A program made the translations under genes and the position numbers. A DNA stretch of 64,000 nt. Source: Apodospora peruviana. Its lineage: Eukaryota; Ascomycota; Sordariomycetes; Sordariales; Lasiosphaeriaceae. Where the stretch lies: contig JAUEDM010000002.1 of NCBI GenBank assembly GCA_033439685.1, positions 4,960,001-5,024,000 of the forward strand. The letters run 5' to 3'. Below, in pieces: positions 9,437 through 22,135 of the stretch. Within the stretch, counting starts at the first letter, position 1. Each line of letters starts with the position of its first letter. The notes beneath the pieces were generated by a model. The model had not been told where the DNA came from. It made no database searches and saw only the letters and a list, made by a program, of their open reading frames with translations.

Positions 9437-11930
9437 ATTGGGAGGGATGAGATTCTATTTTACCATGGAGCAAAGAATGGGTTTTCCAACAGGCGTTTCT
9501 TAACTTTGGCTTTTATTCTGCTTTCCCCGCTCACGCAAGTCGGACATGAAGACTTTTGCGTCTCTTTCTTAGTCCAATTGACACCACTGCAAATAGCGTC
9601 ATTGAGCTGTTTGCTTCGTGACTACGTCTGCAGACTTCTTTGATTCTTTGCTACTGCAACCAACAAGCATGCCCTGTTTTGTCAGATCAGTCAGTACCAT
9701 CAGCTCAGCGGGCAACGATCAAGATCTTCTCCATGGTAGGGGGTGCCGAATCGTTTGAAGGACGACGTGGGATATCATCCGGATAACCTTCCTCGAGTGG
9801 CTAGGATGCCCTCTCCCTATGATACGGATCTTCTCTCGGAATGGGAAATTAGGAAACATCAGAGTCGATTGGGCTGAATTCACCAACCTGACCTTGCCGT
9901 CAATGTACGCATACATTTACAGACTCTAAGGTATATAGTCCGCGTTGTTTAATACATTATATGCCGCAGTAAAACAGGGGTTAGTTAAGCTGACGAATCG
10001 CTCAATTGATCCACCGAATTGAGCTATTCCTTCAAAAGAATGCCAGAATCTCAAAGGTGCTAACCTTCTCGAATCTAATGGAGTATATGTCGTTGACGGT
10101 CGCGCACCATGCTGACCGACCGTCACACTGGGGCTATCAACTCCCAGGACCCCTTTTCTTGCTCGCCCTCTCTAGATCAATAGAACCGACTTTCCTCCTC
10201 CTTTCAGCGTATTCCGTGTCCACATTTTGTATCACAGTATAGATCCTTAAAATCGGGTGTAATTGGTAAATCCAGAGCGCAATTGTAGTATAAAGTCCTG
10301 TATGGCTGGCGGGCTTGGCGTGTGTCAGCCGTAGCGCGAGAGAACATCTTGTTGGCGTGATGATGATAGGACTATGTGAGAGGTATTGAAGGCTGGCGAG
10401 ACTTTGCGACCGTGTCTGCCGAACCATTTGCTAAAATGCCAAGTGTGGTAAGTCTGCTCTCATTCTTGAGCGGTAGTCTGTGGAATTTGCTCATGAGACG
10501 ATGGTTCCCGCGGGCAAACCGAAATATGGCGAGCAAGATTTTCGCACACTTCTTCGCACTCTCATGGAAAATTAAAGCTCTTGATAGAGGTCCCAAATGA
10601 GATTAAACGCCGGTGGGAGGTGGCTATGTCAAAGAATGAAAATCAAATAAAAGACGGGAGAAGCGGGAGGTGGAAGGCGATGGAACGAGGTGAGATTGGA
10701 GCGATGTCGCCCAGTATTTGGACGATATTACCGGAAGGGCCGGATACTGGCTACAATAAATTGGTACCTAACTCGACTTGCTTGAATCTGACTTGCTGTT
10801 CCGCCACGTCTTGCCTCTCACAACCATGCGGGTAAGGGGGCTGAGATGGGCATGACAACAAAACAGCGGCGACACGGTGAACTATACTTTTACATACTCT
10901 GATAGAGTGTAAGAGACTTGACAAATAAACAGTAGAAACCTATACCCTTGGATACAGTGAGCCGAGGCCACTATAGGGAGCAGATAGTGCTGAAGGTCAC
11001 CACTGTAAGGTATATCCACCCAGAGCCGCCTGGTCCGTCCGCCACTGGACGAAATCTGGGGAAGCTGGTAACCTGAAGCAAGCCCAGAATTCTACCTTTA
11101 AGGCATTCGTTATTGAGCAGCCAAGCCGCGCAAAGAGAGGGGTCCTAGCCCGTGGGTTGTCGTCGTCAACAACACTAGCGTCCCTATCAACATCCCCCCC
11201 CCCCCTATAAATTTCCCAAACCACACTCCCGATCTCAAACCTTCGACGTACCAACAAATAAGAAAGGTACATACACAACACATTGTACCAAGCACCGCAA
11301 CGGTAAGCACGGCGAACAAGCTTCCTTCGATTCCTCCCTTGCTTTCTTTAATACTGACAGTGAGCCGGCAGGGATAATTTCATAGCGGCGGCGCATCTAT
11401 CCCTTTCTGTTCATCCATCACCGCAAATTCTGGTGGGATAGAAACCTTGCGTTGGGTATCTGGGTAAGGTTCTCGGTGAGGTATTGAGTAAGGTAAGTTC
11501 TGCGCTTTGTGCTTTTGTGTGGGCAAGACCAGGGACAGGAATCACGCTGAAACCACCGCCAGTCGCTCCTGCCTCCATTGTTGACTTTCCATCTCCATTC
11601 CTGCTCCACCATTTCACTCCTCCGCTAGTCCACGGCCTTCCTTCCTTTTCGCGGTCGGCGCCGGAAGCAGCCTTGAGTTCATTCATCTGCAAGCCAAAAC
11701 CCTCCTTCCATTTACTCTGTCGCCCGCTTTCCAGTCCACTTCGACCGACCGACATCCACCATTGCTCAACTGCGACGAAAAACTGACGGTATCGCACTCA
11801 GTTCACGCTGGCCACGCGCTTCTTCTTTTCACGACGGCAAACTTCTCCTTCGGCCTCACAACTTTCCCCGTAGGAACATCATCGTTTACTCCACGTAGTG
11901 GGAGAAGGCAGTAAATCCCATCGTCACGCC
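9437..11930. other. Long intergenic region, probably includes the promoter and leader of the next gene
   Basis: About 2.5 kb without a convincing gene. Noted structures are an 8-bp inverted repeat GCTCAATT/AATTGAGC at 10000-10024, and a run of twelve C residues at 11194-11205 that abuts TATAA at 11206. The last is a plausible core promoter for the gene starting at 11931. A GTAAGC near 11302 could be the donor of a leader intron. ORFs on both strands here lack protein-like composition. Confidence 0.45.
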
Positions 11931-14900
11931 ATGGCTGCACCTACTGCAGAGCGGTCCTTGACTGCGGCTGAGAGAGCAGCGGCGTCAGCAGCCGAGCTTG
12001 CCATGCTGGTAAGTGGTTACCATCCTACTGTCATCTACATCGGTCACCGCCCCGCAAAGGGTTGATAATACATGACTGGGAACTTGTTTCTGACAAAGTC
12101 AGGATGACCTTGGAATTGCTCGCGTTAACGAGCTTCCCATGGAAGATGACCACGATCGGCATCATCACGGACGCCGTCAAGCTCCAGCCGGTCGCTCATT
12201 TACCGTTCCCACAAGGATCCGGAAACCTGCTGCATGCAACCCAACAACCACCCATCCCAAGACAAACGTGGCCAATGTTTGGAAGGCAGCTATCGATTCG
12301 GGCGTTTTCGACGACGAAGATGCTGAAGCCGTCAAGGGCCTGGATGACCTGGGGGGTGGCAGACTCTACGACCATCGAGGTTCGGCTGAGGTTGTCCACC
12401 CGGAGCTGCATGGTCCCAGGGCCTCTCGATTCCATAATCAGGGGGCTGAGATACCTCCAGGTATGAGCCTTAATGGAAATCGAGGCCCCCGAGTGTCTTC
12501 TCTGGGCATCGTGCAAGTGGGTGACGAGCCAATCCGTGGGTTTCCTCCACGTCATGTACCGTTGCCAGGCCCGGTTAGAGCGCAGTCAGCGCAGCATACG
12601 TCCAAACCCGGAGGCAATTGCCCAGCCACCAAAGCAACCCAGAGATTGGCTTCTCAGCCAAATCATCCATCCTCGCAGATTGCACGGCCTGCTCACGACG
12701 TTCAGCTCGATTACGGAGATCATGAACCAGTTCCCTATCCAAAGCCGGCCAACCTAGTTTATGAAGTTCCAGTTATGTTTACACCTCCCAAACGTAAACC
12801 GACGCCGTCACGGATCTTTCTGTGTGCGGCAAAGGAGCCAGATAACGGAATATTCGCCCTTGTCGTCCTGAACATAAAGTACGCCGAGGAATCTCTTGCG
12901 AATTGGAAGGACTGCCAATATGTCAACCTCGATTTTACGGTATCGTTCAAGAATAGAAAGAAGGCGGAGAAGACCTACTGCATCAAATTTCGGCGCGAGG
13001 AAGACATTCTGGCATTTCAAGGGGCCGTGTGGGGCTTGAAGGAGGGCGAGTTTGCGTTCAGGTTGTCAGAGACCGAGGCTCAGCCTGCTAACGCCTTCCA
13101 AGTCGTCACCAGACGGCGTGCTACATCAAGCACGACCGAAGAGAACTCTCAAGCGCTCGTCACGTCCAAAAAGACTGGCGCCTCCCAAGCCACCGCTCCT
13201 CGCACTGTTGACTCTGGCCGCCCGCGGCCAATTAACCAGGCACCTCCCACAGTCAGACCAACACCTTCCCCGGTCCGAGCCGCGGCCGCTGTCCCGGTCC
13301 AGCTTCCCAGGAATGCGACTCCATTTCGTGCTGTTCAGTGGCAGGGAAATCTTGTTACCGACTTTGACGCATTCTTTGGTGTCCAGCCTGGCCCATCCCA
13401 CCCTGCCTCGACGCCAGGACAGCCAAAGAGTGTGCCGGCCGTGATTAAGCCCAAAGAAGCCAGCACTGCCGAGCCCCTGAAGCCTGAGAACGCTTCCCGA
13501 AAGCTCCCTGAGTCCATTCCCAAATTTAGCCAGGAGAGCTTTTCTGAACAGAAGCCTGAAAAGGTTAGCGAAGTGGTGAAATCTGAACAGCTGGCTACCA
13601 AGGGAACTCTCCAGGGGACACTCAAGGAAGCACCCTCTTCAAAAGGTATCCACAAGCAGATCACCAAAGAGACTTCTGCGGCAACATTGCAGCGACAATG
13701 CGAGAATTTGATTCGCGGAGCGTCACGGCAAGCTCTGAGCGAGAACGGGCGATTTGAAAAGGGACGTCAGACCCCATTGGAGAAGCCGGACCCACAGGAT
13801 CGGAAGCCATTGCCGATCCCAGAGTTGACTGTGGAGGAGCCTCAACCTGGCATGAGAGTTGTCGGCCGTCCTGGGCTGCGACCTCCTCCAGGGTTCGAGG
13901 CTGCAGAGCAGAGGATTGTGCGGCCTCCTCCGCGGTTCGACGTTGCAGAGCAGAGGATTGCCAAAGATCCCCTTTTTGCGACCGAGCAGACGATCGATGT
14001 GCCTCGTACTGACTCGGAAATTCGGAAACTTCATGATTCCCACAGCAGCGCACACAAGAAAACATCTAGTGTCGTTGAAATCACTAAGGAGTTCCAGTCA
14101 ACCAAAGGGGCAGCTCCAGACGGTGCATCATCTACGGAAGCAACCAAGGCTGATACGAAACGCATACAATACACTTCTAAGGAGATGATGGTCTTACGAG
14201 AGTTTGCGAAACCGCCTCCGCCTTACCTGACCGAACTGCGGTATCTGCCTCCGGTGCACAGGGAGAATCGGAACGATAGAAATACACCAACTGGATGGGT
14301 TCATTTGCAGGGCCGTCAAACATACGTGGAAGGTCGACCGGAGATGTCTCAATCCCAGCCTAACGCCCTCACAATGGAGGAGCAAATGCAGAAGATTGTT
14401 GCCAGTTCCAGAGACTACATAACACCATCCCCAGCGCCGGTCACCAGCCACAACCCTGCTGACCTGTTGAGAACGGAGTCGGTGGCAACTGTTGACTCGG
14501 TCGCTATTTCCAACTCGGCTATGACCTCGGAGTCAAATAACACACCTACCGTTAGTTCGACAACTCGCGATCGGAATATGGGGTTGCAGGGATCGCTTTG
14601 GGCTGCCGAGCAGGATGAGGTGGTGAATCCCAACTTGTTTACGGGCGCAACCTACACGCATGTCTGGCCAACTAATAGTCATCTTAACGATCTGTTGTTG
14701 TTGGATATCCCCACTCCAGAGGCGGAACCGACGCCCGTAGCCCCGATGCCAGCTGGCTTTGGGACTTCTTCAGCCGCTGTCAATGTAGAGGTTTCTGAAT
14801 ATGCCGAGATGATTCAGCCGCAGCCTCAAGAGGCTCTGGAGACGATTCAACCCCAGCCTCAGCGAGCACAGGAAACAATTCAGCAAGCGGTAAAGGGTAT

Positions 14901-15051
14901 CGAGACATCGGTCCGAAAAATTCAACCCCCTCGACCACTTGGTCTGCGAGGATTGGGCGCTTCCCGTCATGCTGTTCCAGCTGCATCTGTGTCGCGGGAT
15001 GGAAATTTTGATTTTTTCCGTCCAGCAGGAGTTCCAGGCGCGGCTGATTAG
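11931..15051 (+). CDS. Large low-complexity fungal protein of unknown function
   Basis: Two exons, 11931-12008 and 12103-15051, encode 1008 residues. The 26-residue first exon is Ala-rich. I do not recognise the family. The only segment with globular composition spans about residues 225-350: it has alternating hydrophobic strands (IFLCAAKEPDNGIFALVVLN, LDFTVSFKNRKKAEKTYCIK) and resembles a PH-like or beta-sandwich fold, though this is a guess. The rest is disordered and rich in Pro, Ser, Thr, Gln and Glu. Local duplications are RPPPGFEAAEQRIV / RPPPRFDVAEQRIA near residues 600-630 and an ETIQPQPQ repeat near residues 920-950. There is no signal peptide and no membrane segment. An intracellular scaffold-like protein is the most that can be said. 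Confidence 0.8.
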
Positions 15052-16849
15052 CGCACAAACAAAAATAGGTAGTTGATGGCTCAGCAGATAGAAGTGGCTG
15101 ATGGGGCGAACATATTGTATTTTTTTGTAATATTTAAAAAGCAGGAGTATTATTAGTTTATCGTCTTCTCGACGATGGAGCTAGCACCATTCTCTTGACA
15201 TCAGCTGGAGCACCAGCAGCTAGGTCTACCCAGCTGGGCGGCGGGCCTATGTTGCATCCCTACCTGGAACAAAGTCCCTGCTTTTGCTATAGAGAGAGCT
15301 GCCCTTTTCGGTCTATCTGGAAGGCTGAAGTGGCAAGCTGAATGATGCCATGGGATTTGGAAAGCCAGGAAATAAGCGGATAGGTACTTGCGCAATCTCG
15401 CGTAATGACGTGTATTGGGGTATTGTCAAGGTTTGGCGAGAGTAGACTTAGATCAGCAAGTTACTAGCCCCAGATAGAGACAAAAGACAGATGATTAGTT
15501 TCTGACAAGGCCGGTATTTTTTTGCAGAGGTCGCGGTGCGGCCGTCCTGGCCCAAGACCGGGTCGATGATGGAATATGCTGGAGCTGAAAGTGCCATCTG
15601 GGAGGAGGTTCTGCCTTTGACTCTTTGAGTGGGACGTCCCTGTCTAGAGTTCGCGACGATGATAATAGCTGATGTCTGATGTTGGTGAACGTTGCCTACC
15701 TAGATACCTTGCTTTAGATAGTCCAGACAAAAAGATGTAAACCGGGCCGCCGCCAAGTAGTACTCATTCAGTAAAGAGAAATGGGGAGTTTTTATAAGAT
15801 CTGTACATTTGTGACATTGAAGGTTCCAGGTACTTAGGTGTGCATTACACTGAGGCTTCCTCCTGGTTTTACCTTTCTCGTTAGTACTCTTGTGGTTGTT
15901 TTTGCTTAATATGTCGTTTTCATCGAAGCATGGCTGGGGTTCATTTGATTTCTCACTCCTCTCTCGGATACTCCCTTTTATTTGGTAACCTGTCCTGGCC
16001 GCCTTGTCCAACCTTATTAGTCCCACATTTTTCTTTGATTGGTCGTATTTGTTTCAGCTGGGGCTCTTTGGCAAGTTTTAGTACTCGAGGATTACGGGCG
16101 ATAGGAGAGGATATGGCTGGATTGTTGCTATGCCTCCTGGTTCAAGTTTAGATAGTGTTAGTATACCAACGCGGATTCGAAGGAGATTACGACAGTAAAT
16201 CCGTTACTGTCGCTACTAATAAGGTACCTTACTTAAGCCGGGAGGTAAGCACAGACCAAATAGACTATAACTTGCACAGGCAGCTTGGATAGTAAGCCCT
16301 TTGCATCGTGATCATGGGCTGTTTTTACGACTTCCACCAACCTAGTTTTTCCAACAAAATCTTTTCGGTGAGAGGCCTAATAAACGTCCCGTTTCTTCTC
16401 TGTTGCGTTGAACTCCAATTTCGCAGATCCAGCCTCCATATCGTTTTAGCTGCCCCAGCGAGATACATATTCCGTACTCGTCGATGGGTGGCACAGCGGT
16501 CCAGACCCTGAACTGTATATACGGTCCGACCAATGATGGACCGGCAATGCAACCCTCTTCGAATCGAATATTGGCAATATCATGTTACTGCTGAAAATCG
16601 ATGTTTGGTTGTTGTCGTAACGATAGAGATAAAATGACTAGATTTGTATCCTTCAAAGCTGAAAATGTTGGATGTTTGGGCCCTTTGGTGTGTCAACAGC
16701 CATCTAGACTTATGAGATGGATCCCCTCAGGTATTCAATCGATCTCGCCCAAGAAAACTTCCTCATACCCGTCAGCATTGAAGCCAACTCAACCCAGTCC
16801 GGCCATAGCTAATGCGAGGCAGCTTACTTAAGGTAGCTGTCAACACAAT
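15052..16849. other. Intergenic
   Basis: About 1.8 kb with no supported gene. It contains several AGGTACCT-type words, for example near 16223, which recur across the window, and T-rich stretches. Nothing else seen. Confidence 0.5.
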
Positions 16850-17784
16850 ATGGCAATAGCAATAACAACAATCAAGGTCCTCCTGACTCTCAGTCTCAGC
16901 TCCCTCACACGAGCGCTACCATCTACCATCCGGCGAGCTTCTGGCTGCTCATCACCGTGACCTTGACGACAAGAACCCTTCATCGGTACAAGCCTCCCCA
17001 CGCGACAGCCTCATCTCCCCTTCAGTCCCCTCCGCCGCTAGGGATGTCCACTCCAGACCCAGCTCTGCCCGGGCGGCTGCTGCGGGTACGATCAGTCCTG
17101 TTGCGGCAGCATGTGCTGCAAATCTGGCTACCTATGCAACGGGGGCACCCCTGACGCGCCGTTCTGTGTCTCTATGACCTCGTTAGACAATACATGCGGC
17201 GGCGATGGTGGTGGAGGTGATGATAATGTGAGAACGGCTCAAACTACCTTATACCAGTGCCGGATCCCGGTCCCAGTCCCGATTCAAGTCCCACTCCCAG
17301 CCCTAGCCCTGATCCAGACCATCCCGAGAATGAGCTAGATGTTCAGCCCGTCAGTTATAGGACCGGGTTCTGGACACCGGCCACCATAGGCGGAGTACCC
17401 GGCGGTTCAGCGGCAGGTCTCATCCTCCTCGCAATACTTGTTTGCTGGTGCCGCCGCTGCTGCTGCTGTGGTGGCGGCGGCGGCGGCTCGTATATCCACC
17501 GACCACGGCCTCAACCACTTTCAAGCGAAACCATCTACTGGCTGGTCAAGGACCTCGACTCGCCGTACACCTGGCAGCAACTGTACACCCAAGAGGCGAG
17601 ACGCACCCACACCAAATATGGCCCCAACAACGTGGACGTGGACCCCACGGCCTGGATGAAAGACTTTTCCAGGCGCGCCGTCTCGATTTGGATACAACAG
17701 CTCCGCGACGGCGGCCGCCGTAAGATGACCTGGGCATGGCACGGATTCATCAGTCTGGTCCCTTTTGGAAATGAGGCGGTCTAA
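16850..17784 (+). pseudogene. Cys-rich single-pass membrane protein gene, 3' end overlapped by a MITE, frame disrupted
   Basis: ATG 16850 opens a signal-peptide-like N-terminus (MAIAITTIKVLLTLSLSS). A Cys-rich module follows in the same frame at about 17065-17180 (CCGYDQSCCGSMCCKSGYLC). After a Pro/Ser/Asp-rich stalk in another frame come a transmembrane segment (GGSAAGLILLAILVCW) and a Cys cluster, ending in about 90 residues with TIYWLVKDLDSPYTWQQLYT. Two frame changes must be bridged. A 71-bp intron 16986-17056 and a very short one ending at 17257 would solve part of this, but I cannot join the signal peptide to the rest without an indel near 16900-16945. The last four codons and the stop (NEAV-stop) lie at or inside the left inverted repeat of the element at 17773. 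The layout suggests a cell-surface or wall-sensor-type protein. Function unknown. Confidence 0.45.
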
Positions 17785-17816
17785 CAGGACTGTAGGAAAA
17801 GTCTTACCAAACTGTA
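17773..17816 (+). repeat. Left terminal inverted repeat of the MITE
   Basis: Pairs with 18138-18181 at 40/44 positions; the differences are single substitutions at repeat positions 5, 14, 28 and 38. It also supplies the stop codon TAA (17782-17784) of the upstream reading frame. Confidence 0.78.
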
Positions 17817-18137
17817 GGTACTCCTTTGCCGCAATTTTGAAACCTTGTGTAAATACCTTTCAAGCCCTTATTTGAACAAAAAAGACGACTACTATACTTA
17901 ACATAAACTTGATCGTCACTTTACTTAAAGGCATATTTAAGTATACTAAGAGCATACTAGCTTTGCTATTAAATATTAGGAATTTCATTAAAGGTGTCGT
18001 TATAAGATAAATACTTACTAGTAATATAAGGCAGATATAACGTTATTTCTTTGACAGATAGGGGTTATAAAGTATTCGCCCTAAGGTTTTAATAAATCTC
18101 AGTAGAGGTATACCTTGGGACAGTTGATTTATGGCGT

Positions 18138-18181
18138 TACAGTCTGGTAAGACGTTTCCTACAGTCCGGTTAGACCACCTC
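18138..18181 (-). repeat. Right terminal inverted repeat of the MITE
   Basis: Reverse complement of the left end with four mismatches. It is followed by TTAATATA, which does not match the bases before the left end, so any target duplication has decayed or is very short. Confidence 0.78.
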
Positions 18182-18208
18182 TTAATATATCAAATCGTGA
18201 CAGACCCA

Positions 18209-21079
18209 TCAAGAACGTGGGCCAATATCTAGGGATGGCTCAACATAAATCCTCATCCCCTCTTCTCCTTCTTCCGGGTCAGCAAACACCTTCTCATAAG
18301 CATACCGATAACCAAAGTCCTCAATTCTTTTATCTCTCTCCTTCTTTCCCAGATGTCCCAGACCAGAAAAGTACTCTGTCATTCCCATTTCGCCAGCAGA
18401 GCTGTAAAGATAACACATCCTACCGGCTATGCTACGCGGATCACACGGCAAATAAGGCCACTTTCTGGTGACTAATATTGACCCCGATAACGTTAGGATC
18501 ATAAGACATAAAATGCTGATGGACGCCCGAGTACATATCAAGTACGAGATGTAGGTCTGCTTCAGAGTATAGGCGATATTTGACATGAGGACGGGGAGAA
18601 GCCTGGATAGAATGGTGACGATTCCCACCACGGCCGGGAAAAGATTGGTTTTCACCTTGAACTGTTGTTTCGAAAAGAATGAAAAGAAAAAGGAGAACTC
18701 AAGACCAGATCCAAGGCCAAGAACTTCAGCCCTGCCAGAGCTTTGAGCAATGTAATAGTAGATGACCAAGCCAAGAACTGATAGGTGGAGAAAGATAAAG
18801 GCGATCCGCCAAGCATAAGATAGGCAGATGAACGGCGTGCGGCGCCTTTTCGTCAAACCCGCCTTTCTCCTGCTCGTCGATTTTGGGCTGTTTCTAGGCG
18901 CCGAATTCTCCCGGGAATTCTTGGACTTAGTTCCAGCGAGCAATGGCTCAGACGGCTGTCCGCGTTCCGCGACAAGAATCCCGTAGCTCCCATCATCCGA
19001 GAAACCCGAACTTGAACAATCTGTTCTTCAGGGAGTGTTCCCAAAGCTTATCCATCTTTCCACAACTTCTGCCCTTTGGTAGACTGATCGGCATTGCAGC
19101 CTTGAGATGCTGGTCTCTCGTCAGCGTGGCGATACCGGCAACACTTGACGGATACGCATAAACCCCAGTCTTCCAGTCCCCGAGGTAGTACAACAACAGC
19201 CCAAGCAGTGTAGTCATAACGGCGAGCGAAACTACAAGCGCACGTGTAGGCGAAGGACTGACGCCAAAATCGACAGCACAGCCCTGGATGGAAAAACGGA
19301 TGCAGCGACCGTAAACCCGTAGTCCTATGGCCTCGCTTGACAGTGGTACCAAGAGCAAAGAGCACCACGTGAGCAACGAGGTCAGATATGTGACCGGCTG
19401 ACCATGAAATAGTAATCGGTATGGCTGGACAAAGGAGTTCAACACACCAGTGCAGGTGAGAGTGAGTGACTGTGAGACGGTTGCTCCGCCGTCCTGGGTC
19501 AGGGCGTGGAAAGGCTGCAAACTTTTGGCATTGGTGTCAATCAGTGCAATGGGGATCCTCAGAAGCATGGCAATCAAGGCCGGTAGAAAGGCACCACCAA
19601 AGTACTCGGGTGGTGTGAGATGGTAGGTGGCTACATCAACTATGATTGTTGTTTCGTTGTGTGAAGAATCGCCGCCACGGTCTCCGGCGCTTCGAGTGAT
19701 GGTCTTGGGACCCCAGCTTATTGGCGCCGTTGACATCTCTGTCTTGGGTGGGGGTGTTGTTATGACTGTGGTTGGTGTTCCAGAGATACCGATCACATAT
19801 GTGGTCGCCGGCTGTGTTTCCACCACAGTGGTCAGACTTGAGCCTTCTGATATCCACTCCCCAGCCGGCTCGGGGGCAGGCACTAGTACGACTGTGGCAA
19901 TGGCCCTAGTCGTTGCTCCATCCATAGTCACGTAGGTTTCGAGTGGAGGCTTAGAGACGGTGGTGACCTCGACTCCTTTGATTGATGCGACATATGTAAA
20001 TGGTGTAGGCGTCCTAGTAGTTGATCCCTCGGTGCCTAGGTAGATTTCGGGGGGAGGGGTAGAGACCAAGGTGACTCCAGCTCTTGTAATTGATGTCACA
20101 TACGTAACCGGTTTTGGAGTTCTGGTTCTTGTAACGAGGGTTCCTTTATGCGTGGTGTAAAGGACAATGGAGGAGGGCTCCGTGGCTTGGCAATTTAAGA
20201 CAGTTTTTTAGGAGGCTAGTCACTGTTGACGCGGGAATTAACGAGGTAATCAGTCTGGGTGGCGGCGTCGTAATCTTTGCAGATAGATTTCCGGACTGAT
20301 TCGTGACCGGTGTTGTGTGCGGCGGAGGACTGGAAATGACAATGGCTTCTGTTGCTGGACGTGTTCCCACGATGGTAATTGTGACTGTGGGTGGCTCAAG
20401 AGTGGCTGCAGCTGGAGTTGGGGCAGTTACATGCTGCTGTTCGGTGGTTGTTATGGTAGTGATTCCAATAGTCGTCTCTGTCCATTTGACATATGAGATT
20501 ATAATTTCTGTTGTGGTGTTGTATAATGTTGTAGAATCTGTCGCTGTTACCAGGTAGGAATATGAAATTGTATAAGTAGTTGTCTGAGTAAATGACGCTA
20601 ATTCCGTTGTAGTTACGGTCTTTTCAAGAGTCGTCGGCGTCAAGACAGTAATAGTAGTTGACTGCCACATCGTAATCGTTTTGTCCTGGCGTTCTTTGAT
20701 GAGTCGGCCAGTTTCTTTGGGTGCGGGTAGCCATCGGGGTCGTGTGCTCTCTGATGGGTTAGGAAAGGACGCGATGGAGCTTGTAAGAACTGCTTCCACA
20801 ACTTCGATTCCCAAGAGACTCGCCTTGTCCGCCTTCGGATCTCCACGGGACATTGTCGGAATCCGGCTTCAGCTGCTGAACGTAGACAACTGGAGCGAGG
20901 ATGTGTGTCAGGAAAAAGATCTGGGCGACAAGAAAGGGCCACCGAAGAGATGTCAGCCTGTAATATTCCTTCTTAAGCTGTGGAACATTCGCTTGCGGGT
21001 TGCTGATGGGGACAGGCTCTCCTGTCTTCAACGGCTCCTTGGCCGGGCCGGAATTGGGCATCGGAGTTTCAGAGGACAT
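18209..21079 (-). pseudogene. DUF3433-type multi-pass membrane protein gene, broken by three frameshifts
   Basis: Read on the minus strand from ATG 21079, the start has a cytosolic segment and TM1 (RWPFLVAQIFFLTHILAPVV). A Thr-rich, mucin-like outer region follows, then the DUF3433-like core (YFGGAFLPALIAMLLRIPIA, ALIDTNAKSLQPFHALT, LLVPLSSEAI) and further membrane helices, ending at 18209. Three frame changes are needed: one between about 20870 and 20760, one in a run of six T at 20204-20209, and one at AAACCC 19002-19007. At the last two, removing a single base restores an obvious protein (LKTVLNCQATEPSSIVLYTT and KFGFSDDGSYGILVA). An internal repeat of about 36 residues occurs (TYVTSITRAGVTLVSTPPPE / TYVASIKGVEVTTVSKPPLE). 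The function of the family is unknown. The breaks could be decay or homopolymer sequencing errors. Confidence 0.6.
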
Positions 21080-22135
21080 TGCGGAAGAAGCGATCGATGA
21101 CTTGTCTTGGTTGCTAGAAAATGGAAAAGAGGTCTTTCAACAGGCGCACGTGTCCGCCGACTCTTTTGTACCCGGGATCTAAGACCAGGCATGGCATTTT
21201 GGCTGATGTTGAATAGTACAGGTTGTGGCTTAGTTTGATTAAATCGACAACAAGGCTGTGCTCTAGTTTGATTCGACACCTGTAAATGAACCAAGCACTA
21301 AAAGTCTGCCTCCAAGGCGCAGGTCGGCCCCCAAATCGATGTATGTGATAACTATTGATGGTCTCATTGGTGTAGGTGAGTTGAAAGCTTTGTCGCCTCA
21401 TCGGCAAAACTGGAGCGCCCCGTGTGTAACACGACGATCTAAGTGTACGGACAGTACCCGGATATGGATAGGTGGCTTGCAGAACAATTCAACTGCCGCC
21501 CAGGAAAACCTCAAGGGGACCAGTCCTGCGGCCATATTCAATATAAATATCACCCTATGAGTACCTTAGGTATGGAGGTGAATTTTGGTGAATCTTGAAA
21601 ATAGAATAGATCATGCGGACAGCTTCGACGTTATATGTCCGGTTAGAAAGGTGGACCGAATGGGCAAGATAGAGCTGGTTGTAATATAATCAACAGAGTT
21701 GACAACATATTGTCTACATATACCGTTGAGCCGAAGATGGGAGAGAGCAGAGATTCGGACTCGACGGGACTTTCACTCTGTCCTCCAGGGCATTGATCCT
21801 CCAGCTGCACGGCTAATGAGAAGGATCCTGAGCTGGCTGATGGACGCGGAAGATTACCAATGTACAATCTGGCAAGGAAGCTAGAGTTGGAGTCGGCGGT
21901 TTAAGACCCCCTCCATCGAAGGCCAGGAGGCCTTCTTAGTTTGTACTCACAGGCTCAGTCACTGATGTGTTCCTTGATTGTCGGTGCCGGCTTTTCACCC
22001 GACCCGTAAGGGCACGGTTTTCCTGTACAGTAAATAGTTTGAGGGTCCGACACGCCTAAGCGCACAGCGGTGTATGAATAATAATAATGTAATATTGTCT
22101 ACATACAACATACCAAATATTCTCTCTCAACCCAT
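21080..22135. other. Intergenic
   Basis: About 1.05 kb between the DUF3433-like gene and the Yfh7-like gene. A perfect 7-bp stem, GAAGGCC-AGGA-GGCCTTC, lies at 21918-21935 and could form a hairpin in a transcript. No coding sequence supported. Confidence 0.5.

Larger units (their letters stand above)
17773..18181. mobile_element. MITE-like non-autonomous DNA element, 409 bp
   Basis: Bounded by inverted repeats of 44 bp that match at 40 of 44 positions: 17773-17816 on the plus strand and 18138-18181 as its reverse complement, both starting GAGGYGGTCTAAC. The interior is AT-rich, has no ORF and shows many TA steps, as in elements altered by RIP. I could not see a clear target-site duplication. 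The left end lies at the 3' end of the Cys-rich gene and the right end is 27 bp past the stop of the DUF3433-like gene. Confidence 0.75.
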
